Source: Diphasiastrum complanatum (taxonomy: Eukaryota; Streptophyta; Lycopodiopsida; Lycopodiales; Lycopodiaceae). From it: DNA of 64,000 nucleotides. A program made the position numbers and the translations under genes. The notes under the pieces were generated by a model. It searched no databases, was not told the origin of the DNA, and saw only the letters and a program-made list of their open reading frames with translations. The stretch is from contig CM055113.1 of the NCBI GenBank assembly GCA_029204225.1, positions 19,305,298-19,369,297 of the forward strand. Direction: 5' to 3'. Positions 11,541 through 22,262 of this stretch are shown piece by piece (position 1 is the stretch's first letter; every line of letters begins with the position of its first letter).

Positions 11541-12178
11541 TGAGAGTGATAACATAGTTTATAATCAAGCATGTGCATAAGATTTACATCTAACACTAAG
11601 ATCCATTAACACTAAGCATTAACACTACATCCACTAACACTAAATCCACAACAATGATAGAAACTTACTCTTCTCTCTCTCCCTTTCTCCCTCACAAAAA
11701 ACATAAGAACATTCAATCCCAATAAACATCAAATCCAACAAATAACAAACACACAGAATGCATGAGAGTTAGAGGAGGAGAGACGAAGCGTAAGGACATT
11801 TCATATCCATTTCATAAGAGGGCCAACCTACTTGTATTGAAATGAAGAGAATATGTACAAATGATTTGAAATTACCACTATATATGGAGGGTCTTGGCCT
11901 CAAATCCTGTTGGCCAATTTCTACCTCCCTAACTATTAAAATTTGAATTTTAGAGAGAACCAACTTGAAAATTGGTGGGAGCCCCTTTTATTCACTAACT
12001 TGACTATTAGCCCTGCGACATTAAAAGTCCCACAAAAAGGCCTAAAATCCTTTTATTAACTTGTAACTAATCAAATAACTATGTGATCATCAGGTTGGAC
12101 TTACACATGTAGGGTGCCATATCACTCTCACTTATTAACTAGGATTAGGGTTGCTTGGGATTCGCAAACCCTCCAACA
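11541..12178 (-). mobile_element. LTR of an antisense element
   Basis: Read on the minus strand, the LTR starts TGTTGGAGGG at 12178, right after a purine tract (12179-12190, GGTGGGGGATAC). It runs through a TATATATA box (about 11879-11887) and probably ends ACTCTCA at 11541. It therefore forms the 3' LTR of the antisense coiled-coil coding region at 12.4-14.0 kb. A short repeat of TAACACTAA units lies at 11590-11655. Confidence 0.55.
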
Positions 12179-12419
12179 GTATCCCCCACCAAAATTGGTG
12201 GTGGTCCCATGACACCTCACAAGATTATTTATTTAGGGCTCTCGTCGTATCCTGATCAAGTGATGCTGAATCTTTTCCATGAGTTTCAGGCAGTCGGAAT
12301 TGAAATCCATCTTGTGCGAAAAAAATCATTTATTCACGTCTGAAATCCAATTTGAGATTGTCCATGCTATAAATCTAGAATTCCATGATCCACCCAGCAT
12401 CACAGCTCAATAGTACAAT

Positions 12420-13990
12420 CTGGCTACAGGAACTTGATCTTGAACCTTGTCGGACGCCATAGAGACATTTGGATCAAAAGCCAATGTGGATAGACAATCA
12501 TCCCATCTAGTATAAACAGACGCCAACTTGGTCAAATTGTTCGCAAAAATAGTTGACTGCCTAACGGTTGGATCTGGTGAGTGCCTGTACTCGTATCCAT
12601 AGGCCTATAGGGCTCTGTTGAAATCTACTACAACTGTCCAACTATATTTTTGGTGGATTATGGACCAATTTGGAGTATGGATATTGATTTCATCCATTGG
12701 CACACCCAAATCTTTCCATTTATTTCTTTGCGACATCGGAACGTAGTAAGGATCTACTTGGAGCTGGCGAGGGCTTGTTACATAGCTTCTTATTGAATCT
12801 GGAGCTTTCTCAAAAACCATTCTTTGCCATGGTGGTTGCTCACCCAATGCGGATAGCTTATCCAATTCCTTGCCCACTTCTATCTTTGATGTCTTGAACT
12901 TTACCACCCAGCCGCCCCTTGTGGATGCTGATGTAAAATGTCTTTATCTCTTCCTCGATGGTGATGGATTTCTAGAATAAGGGCCTGGTTGTTGATGTAG
13001 ATAGACCTTCTTCCGTGGCTTGAGAAATCGTGGTGGCTTCTTCTTCATGTGCCCGTTGATCCATTCTAGTATCCATTTCTCCCTGATCTTGTTGTTGAGG
13101 TGAGAAAGCCGACTAGATTGGTACTTGGATATGAGGGGTTGTTTCTAGAACTTGAGCGACAGCTTTTTTGTATTATTTGATAGTGGCTTTTGCCTTTGTC
13201 AACTCATCCAATGCCGTTCGTTTGAATCTGTCAAATTGGCCCTGGAATTCAGCCAATGATTTGTGATAGGTCTCGACCTTTTTAAACTAATAACGAACTT
13301 TCTCTAGTGGAACAGGATGGTCTGGCACTTCCGTTTGGAGATAAATATCTCTCTTTAGTTTTGTGGCATCCAATTTGCCTTGGATTCTTCCTTGATCTAG
13401 GTTTGCCATATCTAGTTGCCCTTGTAATAGCAACACTTGCTATTTTGCATCATCACCATGTACAACCTTATCCACTTGATCTTGTGCAGTTGTCAAAGTG
13501 TTCTAGAGCGTGCCCACATATCCTTCCAAGGTCTCGATAGATTTCTTGGCCTTTTTCAACTTCGCTTCTGACTTTGCTTTGAACTGTTTGGCGATCTTGA
13601 GATCTCTATTCAGCTAGATAACTTTCTGACTGATCAGAGTGTTTTTTGATCCCAATTTGGAGATGCACTTCTCCATTGCAGTCTTCACATCAATCATGGT
13701 CTGGATCACTCGCGCAAGATTAGAGACTAAACCAAGTGCATTACCAGAATCCATGAGTGTACTAGGAGTAGCATCAGTAGAAGGAATAGTAGATGTAGGA
13801 GCTTGCCTAGTTTGGCCTTGAAACTTTGCCTGTGTATCTTCTTCCTTGAAGCTATCTTCTCCTTCAAATCTTTTGGCACGGTGGCATCGAACTGCTTCAG
13901 GGATACAACCGTATGAACGATCCTTATCGTGTCTAGTGTATGATCTTGTGGATTTGCTTGCTCTATCTATTGTGGTGCTATATCAAATGT
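12420..13990 (-). pseudogene. Coiled-coil internal ORF of an antisense LTR element, stop-riddled
   Basis: Translating the minus strand gives one long protein in pieces: a Lys/Glu/Gln-rich coiled coil (for example KFQGQTRQAPTSTIPSTD and LNRDLKIAKQFKAKSEAKLK), a Gln-rich stretch (PQQQDQGEMDTRMDQ), then a non-repetitive C-terminal part (TSKIEVGKELDKLSALGEQP, PNWSIIHQKYSW, SVYTRWDDCLSTLAFDPN). I counted nine internal stops; eight are TAG and one is TAA. Most fall where glutamine would suit the context. There are also two frame changes, near 13880 and 12950. I do not recognise the protein. It lies just upstream of a polypurine tract and LTR, so it should be an internal ORF of a non-autonomous or unusual LTR element. 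A gag-like role is possible but not shown. Confidence 0.5.
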
Positions 13991-14038
13991 ATCAAAAGTT
14001 TCATGGAATTGTTTGAATCCTCTTCCAGGAGATTTTAG

Positions 14039-15457
14039 TTCAAAGGGCACAAGAGACTTGGTGAGGAAGATAGTCACAAGTCAAGAAGAAGAGAAGTATG
14101 TAAAGAGTTCAAAGTAGGATGTACTTTGAATGATGTCATTGTGAATGATAGTGAGGAGGAATCATTATCATATGATTCATTACCTAAAACATTGAATAGA
14201 AGTTCTTGTTTGAAAAAAGAGAGTACTTCAATCATCCTTATGTTGAAGGTACTAATCATTTTTTTCATGGCTTCTAATATTTTTGAGGTTTCTACTTCTT
14301 ATGATGCAATCATTAAGAGGGAGTCTTATGAAGGGAAGAGCAATGGAAGATTGGTTCTTGGGAAGATCCAAGGCATGGATCTCACATCTCTTCATCAACT
14401 CAAAGGATTCTATGATTGTGAATTAATCACTCATGATCGAGATCGCAAAAGGTTGGTTAGAGAAGACTACATGGAACAAATCGAGAGGCAATTTCTTCAA
14501 GGCAAGGGAGATCTTATTGGTGAGCTTATTGAGGTTTGTTATGAGCTCAAGAAGGCTGGATTTATTAGGTTTGATACTCATCTTCACCTACTCTACTTCA
14601 TGTTGGATGGAAAGTTTGGAACCTATCTTTTGATTTATGATGGTGACATTGGTGACATTGTTTTCACTAACCTTTGTGGAAGATCGAGATCAAGCATTGA
14701 TGAGATCTTGTTGGATCTAGATCATATGTTTGAGAGGGAGTATTTCCAAAGGTTCAAGTTTGAAGATATTCATATCTTTGATATCTTTGATGATCAAGAG
14801 AAAGGTAAGCAAGTGGAAGCGACTCACTTTGCTTTACTCACATGTTTTGAAGAATTTTCTTGTGTAGATGATGCTATGCAAGTGGATATTGGTTCTCATG
14901 TTTTTCATACTGAAAAAGAAAGTAATGGATCTGAAAAACAAAGTTTGTTCAATGACTTTGATGTTCAAGAGGAATATCAAGATTTTGGTCTCAAAGGGCT
15001 TCAACAACACAAAAGAAAAGGTGGCAATTTGAAGCTAGTCAAGAGCATCAAAGGAAGGTTATTTGGCAAAGATGTTATGGATCTGTTTTTGCAGCTTATT
15101 GAAGACTCAAGTAAGGTCAAAGGAGCAGCAAGGAAGTGTTGTTCAAGCTTACTTTACTTGTTCTATCTCATGTTTGAGCTATTTCATGTGAATGTGTGCA
15201 AATTGTCAAGATATGGACAAACTAGCTACATTGTCTTGCAATATCTTATTGTTGAAGTTGTACTAGCATTCTTGCCTGGTTTTGCTGATGGAAATGAAGC
15301 TATTGGAGGTTCATTATGTCACTCATCCATGGCTAAGTTCTCAAGTGTTGAGCTACTTGGTGCCAATACTTGGACATTGTCAATTTTTGGTGAATTCATG
15401 GTCATTTTCTTGTGTCAAGTAGATCTTGAAGATGGACTAGTGCAACCTACTTAATTT
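14039..15457 (+). CDS. Unknown 442+ aa ORF upstream of an LTR
   Basis: This is the longest open frame in the window. It is open from 14039, and a conservative start is the TTG/ATG region at 14126. I do not recognise the N-terminal 230 residues (DSEEES, DRDRKRLVRED, GDLIGELIEVCYELKKAGF, FGTYLLIYDGDIGDIVF). Then comes HFALLTCFEEFSCVDDAMQVD, whose wording resembles the very beginning of copia reverse transcriptase. After that the reverse transcriptase does not follow. Instead comes a different protein with a hydrophobic stretch (SSLLYLFYLMFELFHVNVCK, then IVLQYLIVEVVLAFLPGFA). A decayed copy of this C-terminal part is at 33088-33930, again just before an LTR. It is probably carried by a non-autonomous copia relative. 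Being intact among broken neighbours suggests recent insertion or constraint. The function is unknown. Confidence 0.6.
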
Positions 15458-15910
15458 ATGGAGTCATGTGGTGCTGGATTTGCATCATTAATGTACTCAC
15501 CTACTCATGGATTTCCAAGGTTTGATGGTTTCTTGTGGCAAGGTGGAGATGGAGGCTCATTCATGGAGTTTTATGGTGGAGACATATCAAGAAAGGACAA
15601 AATTGGAGGAGACAGGCAAGAAAATGGTCATCACTCACATTTATTGTTTGATTGGTGTAATTTTCCAGAGAGCTCAAAGTTTGAAACATGGAGGAATCAT
15701 TTCATTCACATTCTATTTGGTTCTTCATGTTCTAGTTATATCTTGATGTGCAAAATTGATGTAAGAAATAGTGAAGCATCCAATTTGGACACTATTCTCT
15801 ATATCAATTATGAAAGATACTTTAGAACCTTAGAAAGAAGATCTATACTTAGGATGGAGATCATTCTAAAGTTGGATCAAAGTTCTATTGTTAAAACTAT
15901 GCCTAGTTGA
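15458..15910 (+). CDS. Continuation of the unknown 3' ORF
   Basis: A 150-codon frame follows the 442-aa ORF after a TAA and a single spacer. It encodes HGFPRFDGFLWQGGDGG, FYGGDISRKDKIGGDRQENG, then HSHLLFDWCNFPE and ILRMEIILKLDQSS. The same order is found in the decayed copy at 33600-33930 (FHGGDISRKHKDG, YHSHLLLG). The two frames were therefore probably one protein or are always carried together. It stops at 15910, next to the polypurine tract AGAGGGAG (15911-15918). Confidence 0.55.
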   Translation: MESCGAGFASLMYSPTHGFPRFDGFLWQGGDGGSFMEFYGGDISRKDKIGGDRQENGHHSHLLFDWCNFPESSKFETWRNHFIHILFGSSCSSYILMCKIDVRNSEASNLDTILYINYERYFRTLERRSILRMEIILKLDQSSIVKTMPS

Positions 15911-15918
15911 AGAGGGAG

Positions 15919-16571
15919 TGTGAGAGATTTCAACTAGTTTAGTCTAGTTTAGTCACATTTTGGTAAATTGTCAATAAGAGGCCAAAACTTATTTTAGACT
16001 TAGAGATAAACTTTTTGAAGTTATATTAGTTTAAAATACATTCAATAAACACTTTTGGAAAGTGTGGGAAAGTTGGTAGTCGGGTTTGAGAGAGATTCAA
16101 ATTTGAACTTTGGGTACATTGAATCTAGACCCAAAAATAGTAGGGTTTACATTTTGGAGGGAAAGCCAAGTGGCCAAATAGGGTTTGGAAACTCTATAAA
16201 AGGATGTAGATTGTGGAGAGACACATCTTCTCTCTTCTATCTCTCATTTCATCATTATACATGGTCTCTTTGGGTTCTACTACTCATTGGTGCACTATCT
16301 TGGTGTTATCTTGCAATTCTATGTGTAGAATGATCATTTATTGCTATTTGCGGTTCCACACGTGTGAAATATAGTAGGGTACTATAATTGTACGGACAGC
16401 AAACATATTTTATGTTTTGGTTCATGTTTGATCAATATCTCTTAGAGTTTGCATCTCAATTTGTATGTAGATGCTGATTTTTCTACATTGGCAAAATTGT
16501 TGGTTTGCTCCTTATTGTAACCAAAGATTTGGGACATGGATTGGTTCTTGAATGATCTAAAATCCTTCACA
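15919..16571 (+). mobile_element. 3' LTR, 653 bp
   Basis: It begins TGTGAGAGATTTC right after the purine tract and ends AAATCCTTCACA, giving TGTGA/TCACA inverted ends. Inside are a TATA box (TATAAAAGG, about 16194) and a palindrome CACACGTGTG (16357-16366). The sequence is clearly related to the 5' LTR at 26909-27610. Confidence 0.8.
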
Positions 16572-16941
16572 CTACGTAACGTATAATTTTCCAAACATAA
16601 ATAAAATAAAAACTTTTTAAATATATTGCTGTTTCGTCGGGCAGCATGTGGAAATGCTATTGGTTGATGAGGCCTGTCCTTCCAGCTCATCACTGCCCGA
16701 AGAGACCCAAAAATATTGAAAATGAATATGACAGATGGTTGAGATGAGAAAATCGATGTACCATTAATGTATATGCATTGTCAAACCATGGTTAACGGGG
16801 ATAACCAGAGCTAATTTGTGACGCCAAATAGATCAGTGTTTCAAATTTTTGCCAACACTTTTTCTCAGATTGATGGCTTTTTGTCTACGCAAGTTTTCAG
16901 ATTCATAGTTCATTGTTTCAGATTTTTGCATGCAAATTACG
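16572..16941. other. No gene seen
   Basis: An AT-rich stretch between the LTR and the next coding traces. No supported feature was found, and no inverted partner for the far end near 26.5 kb was found by eye. Confidence 0.4.
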
Positions 16942-18326
16942 AATGGCACCATCAAGGAAGCCGTGCTCCTCAATTGACTCTGTGCCTCTATTCAACGAGA
17001 CAGATGATAATGGATTATGGGTGCCAAGAAAATATTCAAAAAACTCTTGGGGTTTGATGCATCCATCATCAAGAGGAGCATTTCGAAAAAAGAAAAGGTC
17101 AAAACTATCATTTTGATCTTATTGGAAGGCCAAAATTTTGGATTTCAGAACATCATCAGGAGAAAAATCTATTTCTAAAATTCTAGTCCAACATGTATAT
17201 ATGCATTCAAAGATAAATGTGCAAGGATTCAACCGTCATGATCACAAAGAAACAACTATGAGTATTGATATTTTTTAGACTTTGATTTTTGTCATTCATG
17301 AATTTCTAATAGTAAACTTGCCAATCTGATCATTTTTCTCTCGCAGATTTATATCCATCCAACATAAATGAATGGGAGCCGAGTGGATCTCTAGCAGGTG
17401 TGTTAGATGTTATTCACACTGATATTGGACAGTTGCAATATCAAGGTAGAACTGCAAAAGATTTAGTTGATAGTGGAATCTTTTTTTTATGAATCAATGT
17501 ACATTCCTAATACAAATTTTTTTTTGGACAAATAGTACCAATTTCATTACCTAGTTTTGAAAGTGATGAATGGATTGCACCAGATGTTACAATTTCAGAA
17601 TCATTTCGTTGCAAGATATATAATGATGTAAAAAATTCATTAAAAATGAGCACATGATAAAAAACAGTCAGATTGAGTTGGTTTGTTTCCTTGAACATAT
17701 TTGTAGATTTCTTTTCAAGTGTCAATGTACACAAAACCCCAACGATGTTTGTATGCAAAAATTTATCAGATAATTTATTATCTGAACTTATGGATGAAGG
17801 TTGGGACAAAAGACTAGATGGAGAAATAGAATGCAGAATTAAAATGTCTTCCATGTGCCTCCGTTATCAAATTGAAAAACAAATGTCGAGCTTATGCTTC
17901 CATTATCAAAGATGGAAAAAAGATTAAAGGTAAATGGGTGCCACTCGATCAAGACTTGGAAGCCAGTGGACATTCAAAACAAAAAAATATTGAAATTATA
18001 TACAATGATGCCGTTTTGACATGTGTTGAGGTGGAAGAAGATTGGAGTCTAGACTACATCCAGCGGGAACTATTGCTCCTACAAGATGATGTACTTTCAG
18101 ACTTCAGATTCATTTTCAATGGTAAACTCGTAAGTAATTGTAAACACTCAAATCTTTTATGAATAGTTTCAATAAAAACTTTCTAATACAAACTCTGTAC
18201 TATAACTAACTAACTTTGTATTAGTTTTATGTAGGTACGTAAAAGACATGAGCTCGAGATCAAATGCAGAGATATTGGCGAAACAATCCAACTTATGGAA
18301 GAACATTGAGATTCACTATCAGCAAA
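16942..18326 (+). pseudogene. Unknown multi-exon gene remnant
   Basis: Several plus-strand pieces look like exons of one gene. A basic N-terminal exon runs from ATG 16942 to 17116 (APSRKPCSSID, LWVPRKYSKNSW, FRKKKRSK). 17346-17480 encodes SGSLAGVLDVIHTDIGQLQY. 17530-17650 encodes PSFESDEWIAPDVTISESF. 17710-17850 follows an AG acceptor and encodes VNVHKTPTMFVCKNLSDNLL. 17860-18160 encodes CRAYASIIKDGKKIKGKWVP and DDVLSDFRFIFNGKLV, with a donor-like GTAAGT at 18129 and a final short exon from 18238 (VRKRHELEIKCRDIGETIQL). The last segment has the feel of a ubiquitin-like fold, but that is a guess. Frame breaks occur between pieces. I do not recognise the protein. Confidence 0.4.
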
Positions 18327-18502
18327 TACATGCCAATGTCTTTTTATCATTATAGAAAAATTGCATTCCATTATTAGACTATGGACACAAGCTGATTGTA
18401 AGAATCTATTGTGATATCAATTAAAAAAACCCATAAATGAGTTGCTTACAAGTAAAATAATTGTATTTTTTTTTTTATGTCTCTCTATTTACAAATAGAT
18501 CT

Positions 18503-19800
18503 CTATTCAATCAATTTTTCTATATTTTCTATATCAATACTAGGAACTGACAAAGCAACAGCTCCTTCTATAATCTCGCCCCCCTCTGTTTCGGGAAGGG
18601 CCTCAATGCCTTTTAAGGCAAGAGAAATATCTGCTACAAAATTGCCTTCCTTTGTATTAGGAAGGACTATTATTCCTTTTTGATCATATAAAATAAGATC
18701 TGCATCCTGAACAACCTGAAAGGCTGTTAAGGCAGGAGCAGCTTCGTTTTGAGGGCCCTCGATTGCAGGTGCAATGCTTAACCATACTGGGCAAAAGTTT
18801 TGATCAACTCTTGCCGAAATCTATATACATCATCAGGAGTATACGGCTCAAGAGTGAACTGTCATCACAAAACACGAGAATCAGCAAATTACAAACAATG
18901 ATAGTAATAAAATACGAATCAGAATGAAATGAACTACAAATGAATAGAATATTATCTTTTCAATATCTACATCCGTTTGTAAGCTATACCATTCAAAAAG
19001 TAGTATTGTATAAGACGAACCATGCACATTTAAAAGCGTCATTTTGTTGTACACACTGCATATATAGAATGAAAATTAGTAATATTATGATAGAAATTTT
19101 ATTTATGCTATGACGATACATTTGAATTAAAAAAGAAATACACGCATATCAGAGATAAATTGAATATACCTTGAGAGATTTAATGGTTATATCTCCAATT
19201 GAAGTTGCCGTTGTCAGTATTACGGCATTATAAAGTAGAGAATCAAATTCTCTATGTGTATTTGCAGTTGAGTTTAATTTTACACATAGAAAATTTGATA
19301 CTTCCTCCTTATTTATCCTTACAAAAAGAACGTTTAGACTCCAATGCCGACTGCAACAACCAAGATACAAATATTGTTAGATTCATATTTATGAAAAAAT
19401 TCCGTTCTTATTAAAACAATGAGGCATGTAATAATCCAGATTAAAGCAACAAAAACAAAAGAACAATCTTTACTTATTTTCATATGGAATCAAATAAAAT
19501 CTCACCATAGGACTGCACTCGATAAAATAGACAGTCTTCTTTCGCCTTTACCGCTCCCATGAAAAATGGACTAACTACAAAAACTGTACCATGGGAATCG
19601 AAACTAATATTATTCTGCAAAAAAGAAACTCCAGTCTAAGGTCTTATCTTTTAGCTCGGCACAAAATTTGGGACCTAATAAAGCTTCTACGTGTATCTGG
19701 AAGAAAAAAATCAAAAAAGTTGCCGAGAAGATCAATTTTGTTAGCTAGGTAGGTCTCGTATTGATTATAATGGTCAGAATAAAAAAAAAAACTAGACTAG
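18503..19800 (-). CDS. Unknown minus-strand exons downstream of the H3-like frame
   Basis: Exon-like blocks with splice-like borders read on the minus strand: about 19616-19507 (SFDSHGTVFVVSPFFMGAVK, then KEDCLFYRVQSYG), about 19353-19170 ending before GTATAT (INKEEVSNFLCVKLN, SIGDITIKSLK), about 19055-18965 (VYNKMTLLNVHGSSYTILLF), and a last exon 18820-18503 that follows a clear AG acceptor and is open for 105 codons to TAG (VWLSIAPAIEGPQNEAAPAL, LYDQKGIIVLPNTKEG, SLALKGIEALPETEGGE). The blocks lie on the same strand as and directly downstream of the histone-like frame, so they may be its 3' exons. A separate gene is equally possible. No family is recognised. Confidence 0.4.
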
Positions 19801-19803
19801 ATC

Positions 19804-19998
19804 CTACGGAATTCTCAAAAAAAGATTATGTACAGGAGCAGAAACAGAAGTGGAAAGAATATTTACAGATTTTTCTATTATTTTGTCTAGCTCTTCTTGG
19901 ATAATCAACACTTTTGGTGATGAAAGTTGCTGAGGAGCTGGACGAATAATAGGAGGAGGACTAGGTGAAGATTCGATCTGAGTCAGATTCTCTAGCAT
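19804..19998 (-). pseudogene. Pro/Ser-rich frame overlapping the H3-like C-terminus
   Basis: A minus-strand frame (IESSPSPPPIIRPAPQQLSS, then IIQEELDKIIEKSVNIL) overlaps the end of the H3-like frame by a few codons in another phase. It is probably its continuation after a one-base frameshift, because the acid/Ser-rich end of one flows into the Pro/Ser-rich start of the other. Confidence 0.4.
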
Positions 19999-20557
19999 TT
20001 GACTCAGAGCTCAGGAAGACACGGAGTTTCTTGGCCGAGATACGTCTAGGAGGAAGGGAAGCAGCTGGCCTTCGAGATCCAGCCTTCTTGGGGACAGCCT
20101 GCTTTCTCTTCCTCCTAGAGGTAGTAGGCACGTCGGTTCTATCCAGAGGCAGGTCTCTGGAGGTGCTGGCATTATCAACATGCAGACCAGAATATCTGTC
20201 CCGAAGCCTTTTGAGAATGACAAAATCCTTTGGCATGATGGTGATGCACTTACCATGCACTGCCAAAAGACAAGTATCCTAAAAAAACTGGGACAGAAAA
20301 TCTTCTACAGCACCCTACAAGGCCTGCATGGCTGTCACGACAAAACGAACATCCAGCCCAAGTGACAGAGTGACATTCTGTAAAGATCAGCCGAAAGGAG
20401 CTCTAGGAATCAGCAATTCAGTTGATCTTTGGAGTTTTCTGATCTCCCTCAGCCAGACCTGCTTCCTGCCATCCCTACGGCCAATACCAAGGAGAACACG
20501 CGAATGGGATGGCTGTACAATGATGATGGCACGGGTAGTGGATTTGGTCCTGGCCAT
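19961..20557 (-). pseudogene. Divergent histone H3-like protein with C-terminal extension, three stops
   Basis: From ATG at 20557 (minus) the frame opens ARTKSTTR, which keeps the H3 N-terminus including K4 but has no lysine at position 9. After a shortened tail comes the alpha-N helix LREIRKLQRSTELLI and PF. The fold continues in the same frame through DVRFVVTAMQAL, GAVEDFLSQFF, then DTCLLAVHGKCITIMPKDF. This matches the H3 alpha-2 to alpha-C order ([29 protein letters not shown]). About 85 extra residues follow, rich in Arg/Lys/Ser (TSRRKRKQAVPKKAGSRRPA). Three in-frame stops (TGA 20389-20387, TAG 20317-20315, TAG 20281-20279) fall exactly on H3 positions normally R, Q and E; the first two fit C-to-T changes. 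It is far more diverged than replication H3 or any CENH3 I can picture. It is probably carried by the surrounding repeat element. Confidence 0.75.
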
Positions 20558-20869
20558 CATTCTCGGAAGAAGAAAATTAACAAAAAGAAGTTTGAACAAA
20601 ATAAAAGTGGATCAACACAAAAAAATTTGCGATGAAAGGGTGTTTGAGATCGATACTAGCATTGAATATCGGTTTCGAACGCAAGATCTACATAGATTAT
20701 TTGCAGAAAAGAGATGCGCGCTCGAAAGCGATAGTGCATAGCAAGTGGTATTGGACTCGAGCACACTGTGAGAGGGCAGAAGCTTGAAAGATGAAAGAGC
20801 ACACTTGAGAGCGATATCGGGAGCTAAAAGCGACAATTTTGCAAAAAAAAATGAAAATTTTGAGAACTT

Positions 20870-22090
20870 ATATATACGAAATTTTTGCACGTGTGAAAAG
20901 ACGGTTGAGATACGTGTCGTCAGATGATTAGACCACGTGGAATGTCCGTACTGACAATGATGACCCAATTATGAGGCCACATGGGCTGAGACACGTGTGC
21001 GAATCCCTAATCGATGCGTGTCATTCTTGCACGTGACAGATGTCAAATCAATCATACTAGGTACAATGTATTTAATTTGGCCAATCACAAGTCGACACGT
21101 GTTCCTTTGCCACTCCTCCACACATGCAAATTTTTTTTATAAATATGTCTTTTTGGGCTTGATTTTTCACACAAATTCACAATTGCTTTGCCAGATATCG
21201 ATTTCAAGCGCGCCGCTTGCTCTCATTACATCTCGTTGGCTATTATGCGCCTGGATCCGATACTACATCGTCCGGTATCGCATTCGAGCGCGTCTCGCAA
21301 GCCTTTTCTTTTCTGCTCATTGTTCTTGCGTTCGGATCTGATACTCCAACTTCAAATATTTCTCTCGAGTGCACGTTGATTTGACGTGATTGTCGGACTT
21401 GGGGTTTGCGTCTGAGAGCAATATTTGAAACTTCAGTTCTGTTATTTTTGTTTAAAATGTCTAATTTTGAATCCAATTTGCTTTTTTTTTGTTTTAATGA
21501 ATTTTTGCAAATTTTTGCACATGTGAAAAGATGGTCGAGAGACGTGTCGTCAGATGACTAGACCACGTGGAATGTCCATCCTGATAATGATGACCCAATT
21601 ATGGAGACACGTGGGCTGAGACATGTGCGCGAATCCTTTATCGACGCGTGTCATCCTCCACGTGACAGATGTCAGATCAATCATTCAAGGTATGGCACAT
21701 TTATTTTGGCCAATCACATGTCGACATGTGTTCCTTCGTCACTCCTCCACACTTGCAAATTTTTTATACAGATAGGTCTTTTTCGTCTCGGATTTTCAAG
21801 CAAATTTACGATTGCTTTGCCGGATATCGATTTCAAGCGCGCCGCTTGCTCTCATTACGTCTCGTTTTGACTATTATACACCTGGATCCGATACTGCATC
21901 CTCCGGTATCGCATTCAAGCACGTTTTGTATCCCTTTTCTTTCCTGCTCGTTGTTCTTGCGCTCGGATCCGATACTCCAGCTTCCAATATCTCTCTCGAG
22001 CGCACGTTGCCTTGACGTGTTTGTCTGACCTAGGGTTTGCGCCTGAGAGCGATATTTGAAACTTTAGAAATGTCTAATTTTGAATCCAGT
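20870..22090. promoter_or_regulatory. Tandemly duplicated promoter-like segment, about 620 bp x 2
   Basis: 20870-21480 and 21490-22090 are clearly alignable throughout. Both carry GTGTCGTCAGATGA, CCACGTGGAATGTCC, TGGCCAATCAC (CCAAT box), several ACGTG cores, an AT-rich TATA-like stretch (TTATAAATA at about 21137 in copy 1), and GATATCGATTTCAAGCGCGC. The segment lies between the minus-strand H3-like frame and the plus-strand gene at 22263, so it could serve both directions, as in divergent histone promoters. Short open frames inside are readings of the repeat. Confidence 0.65.
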
Positions 22091-22262
22091 TAGTTTTTTT
22101 TTTTAATGAATTTGGTATTACTGATAGATTGGACTATTTCAAATCGTTTTTTTTATTCTACCTTCTATAATTGAGGGCCCTGGTGTGGAGACATTTTCTG
22201 AGATATGTCTCAAATTTAAGTCCCTATTTAGTACTCCATTATTCAGGTCTCAAAATAAAGAC

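Noticed and set aside
12420-13990. Fungal RIP as the cause of the TAG stops
   Set aside because: The surrounding genes are clearly plant; methylated CHG decay explains the pattern without RIP.
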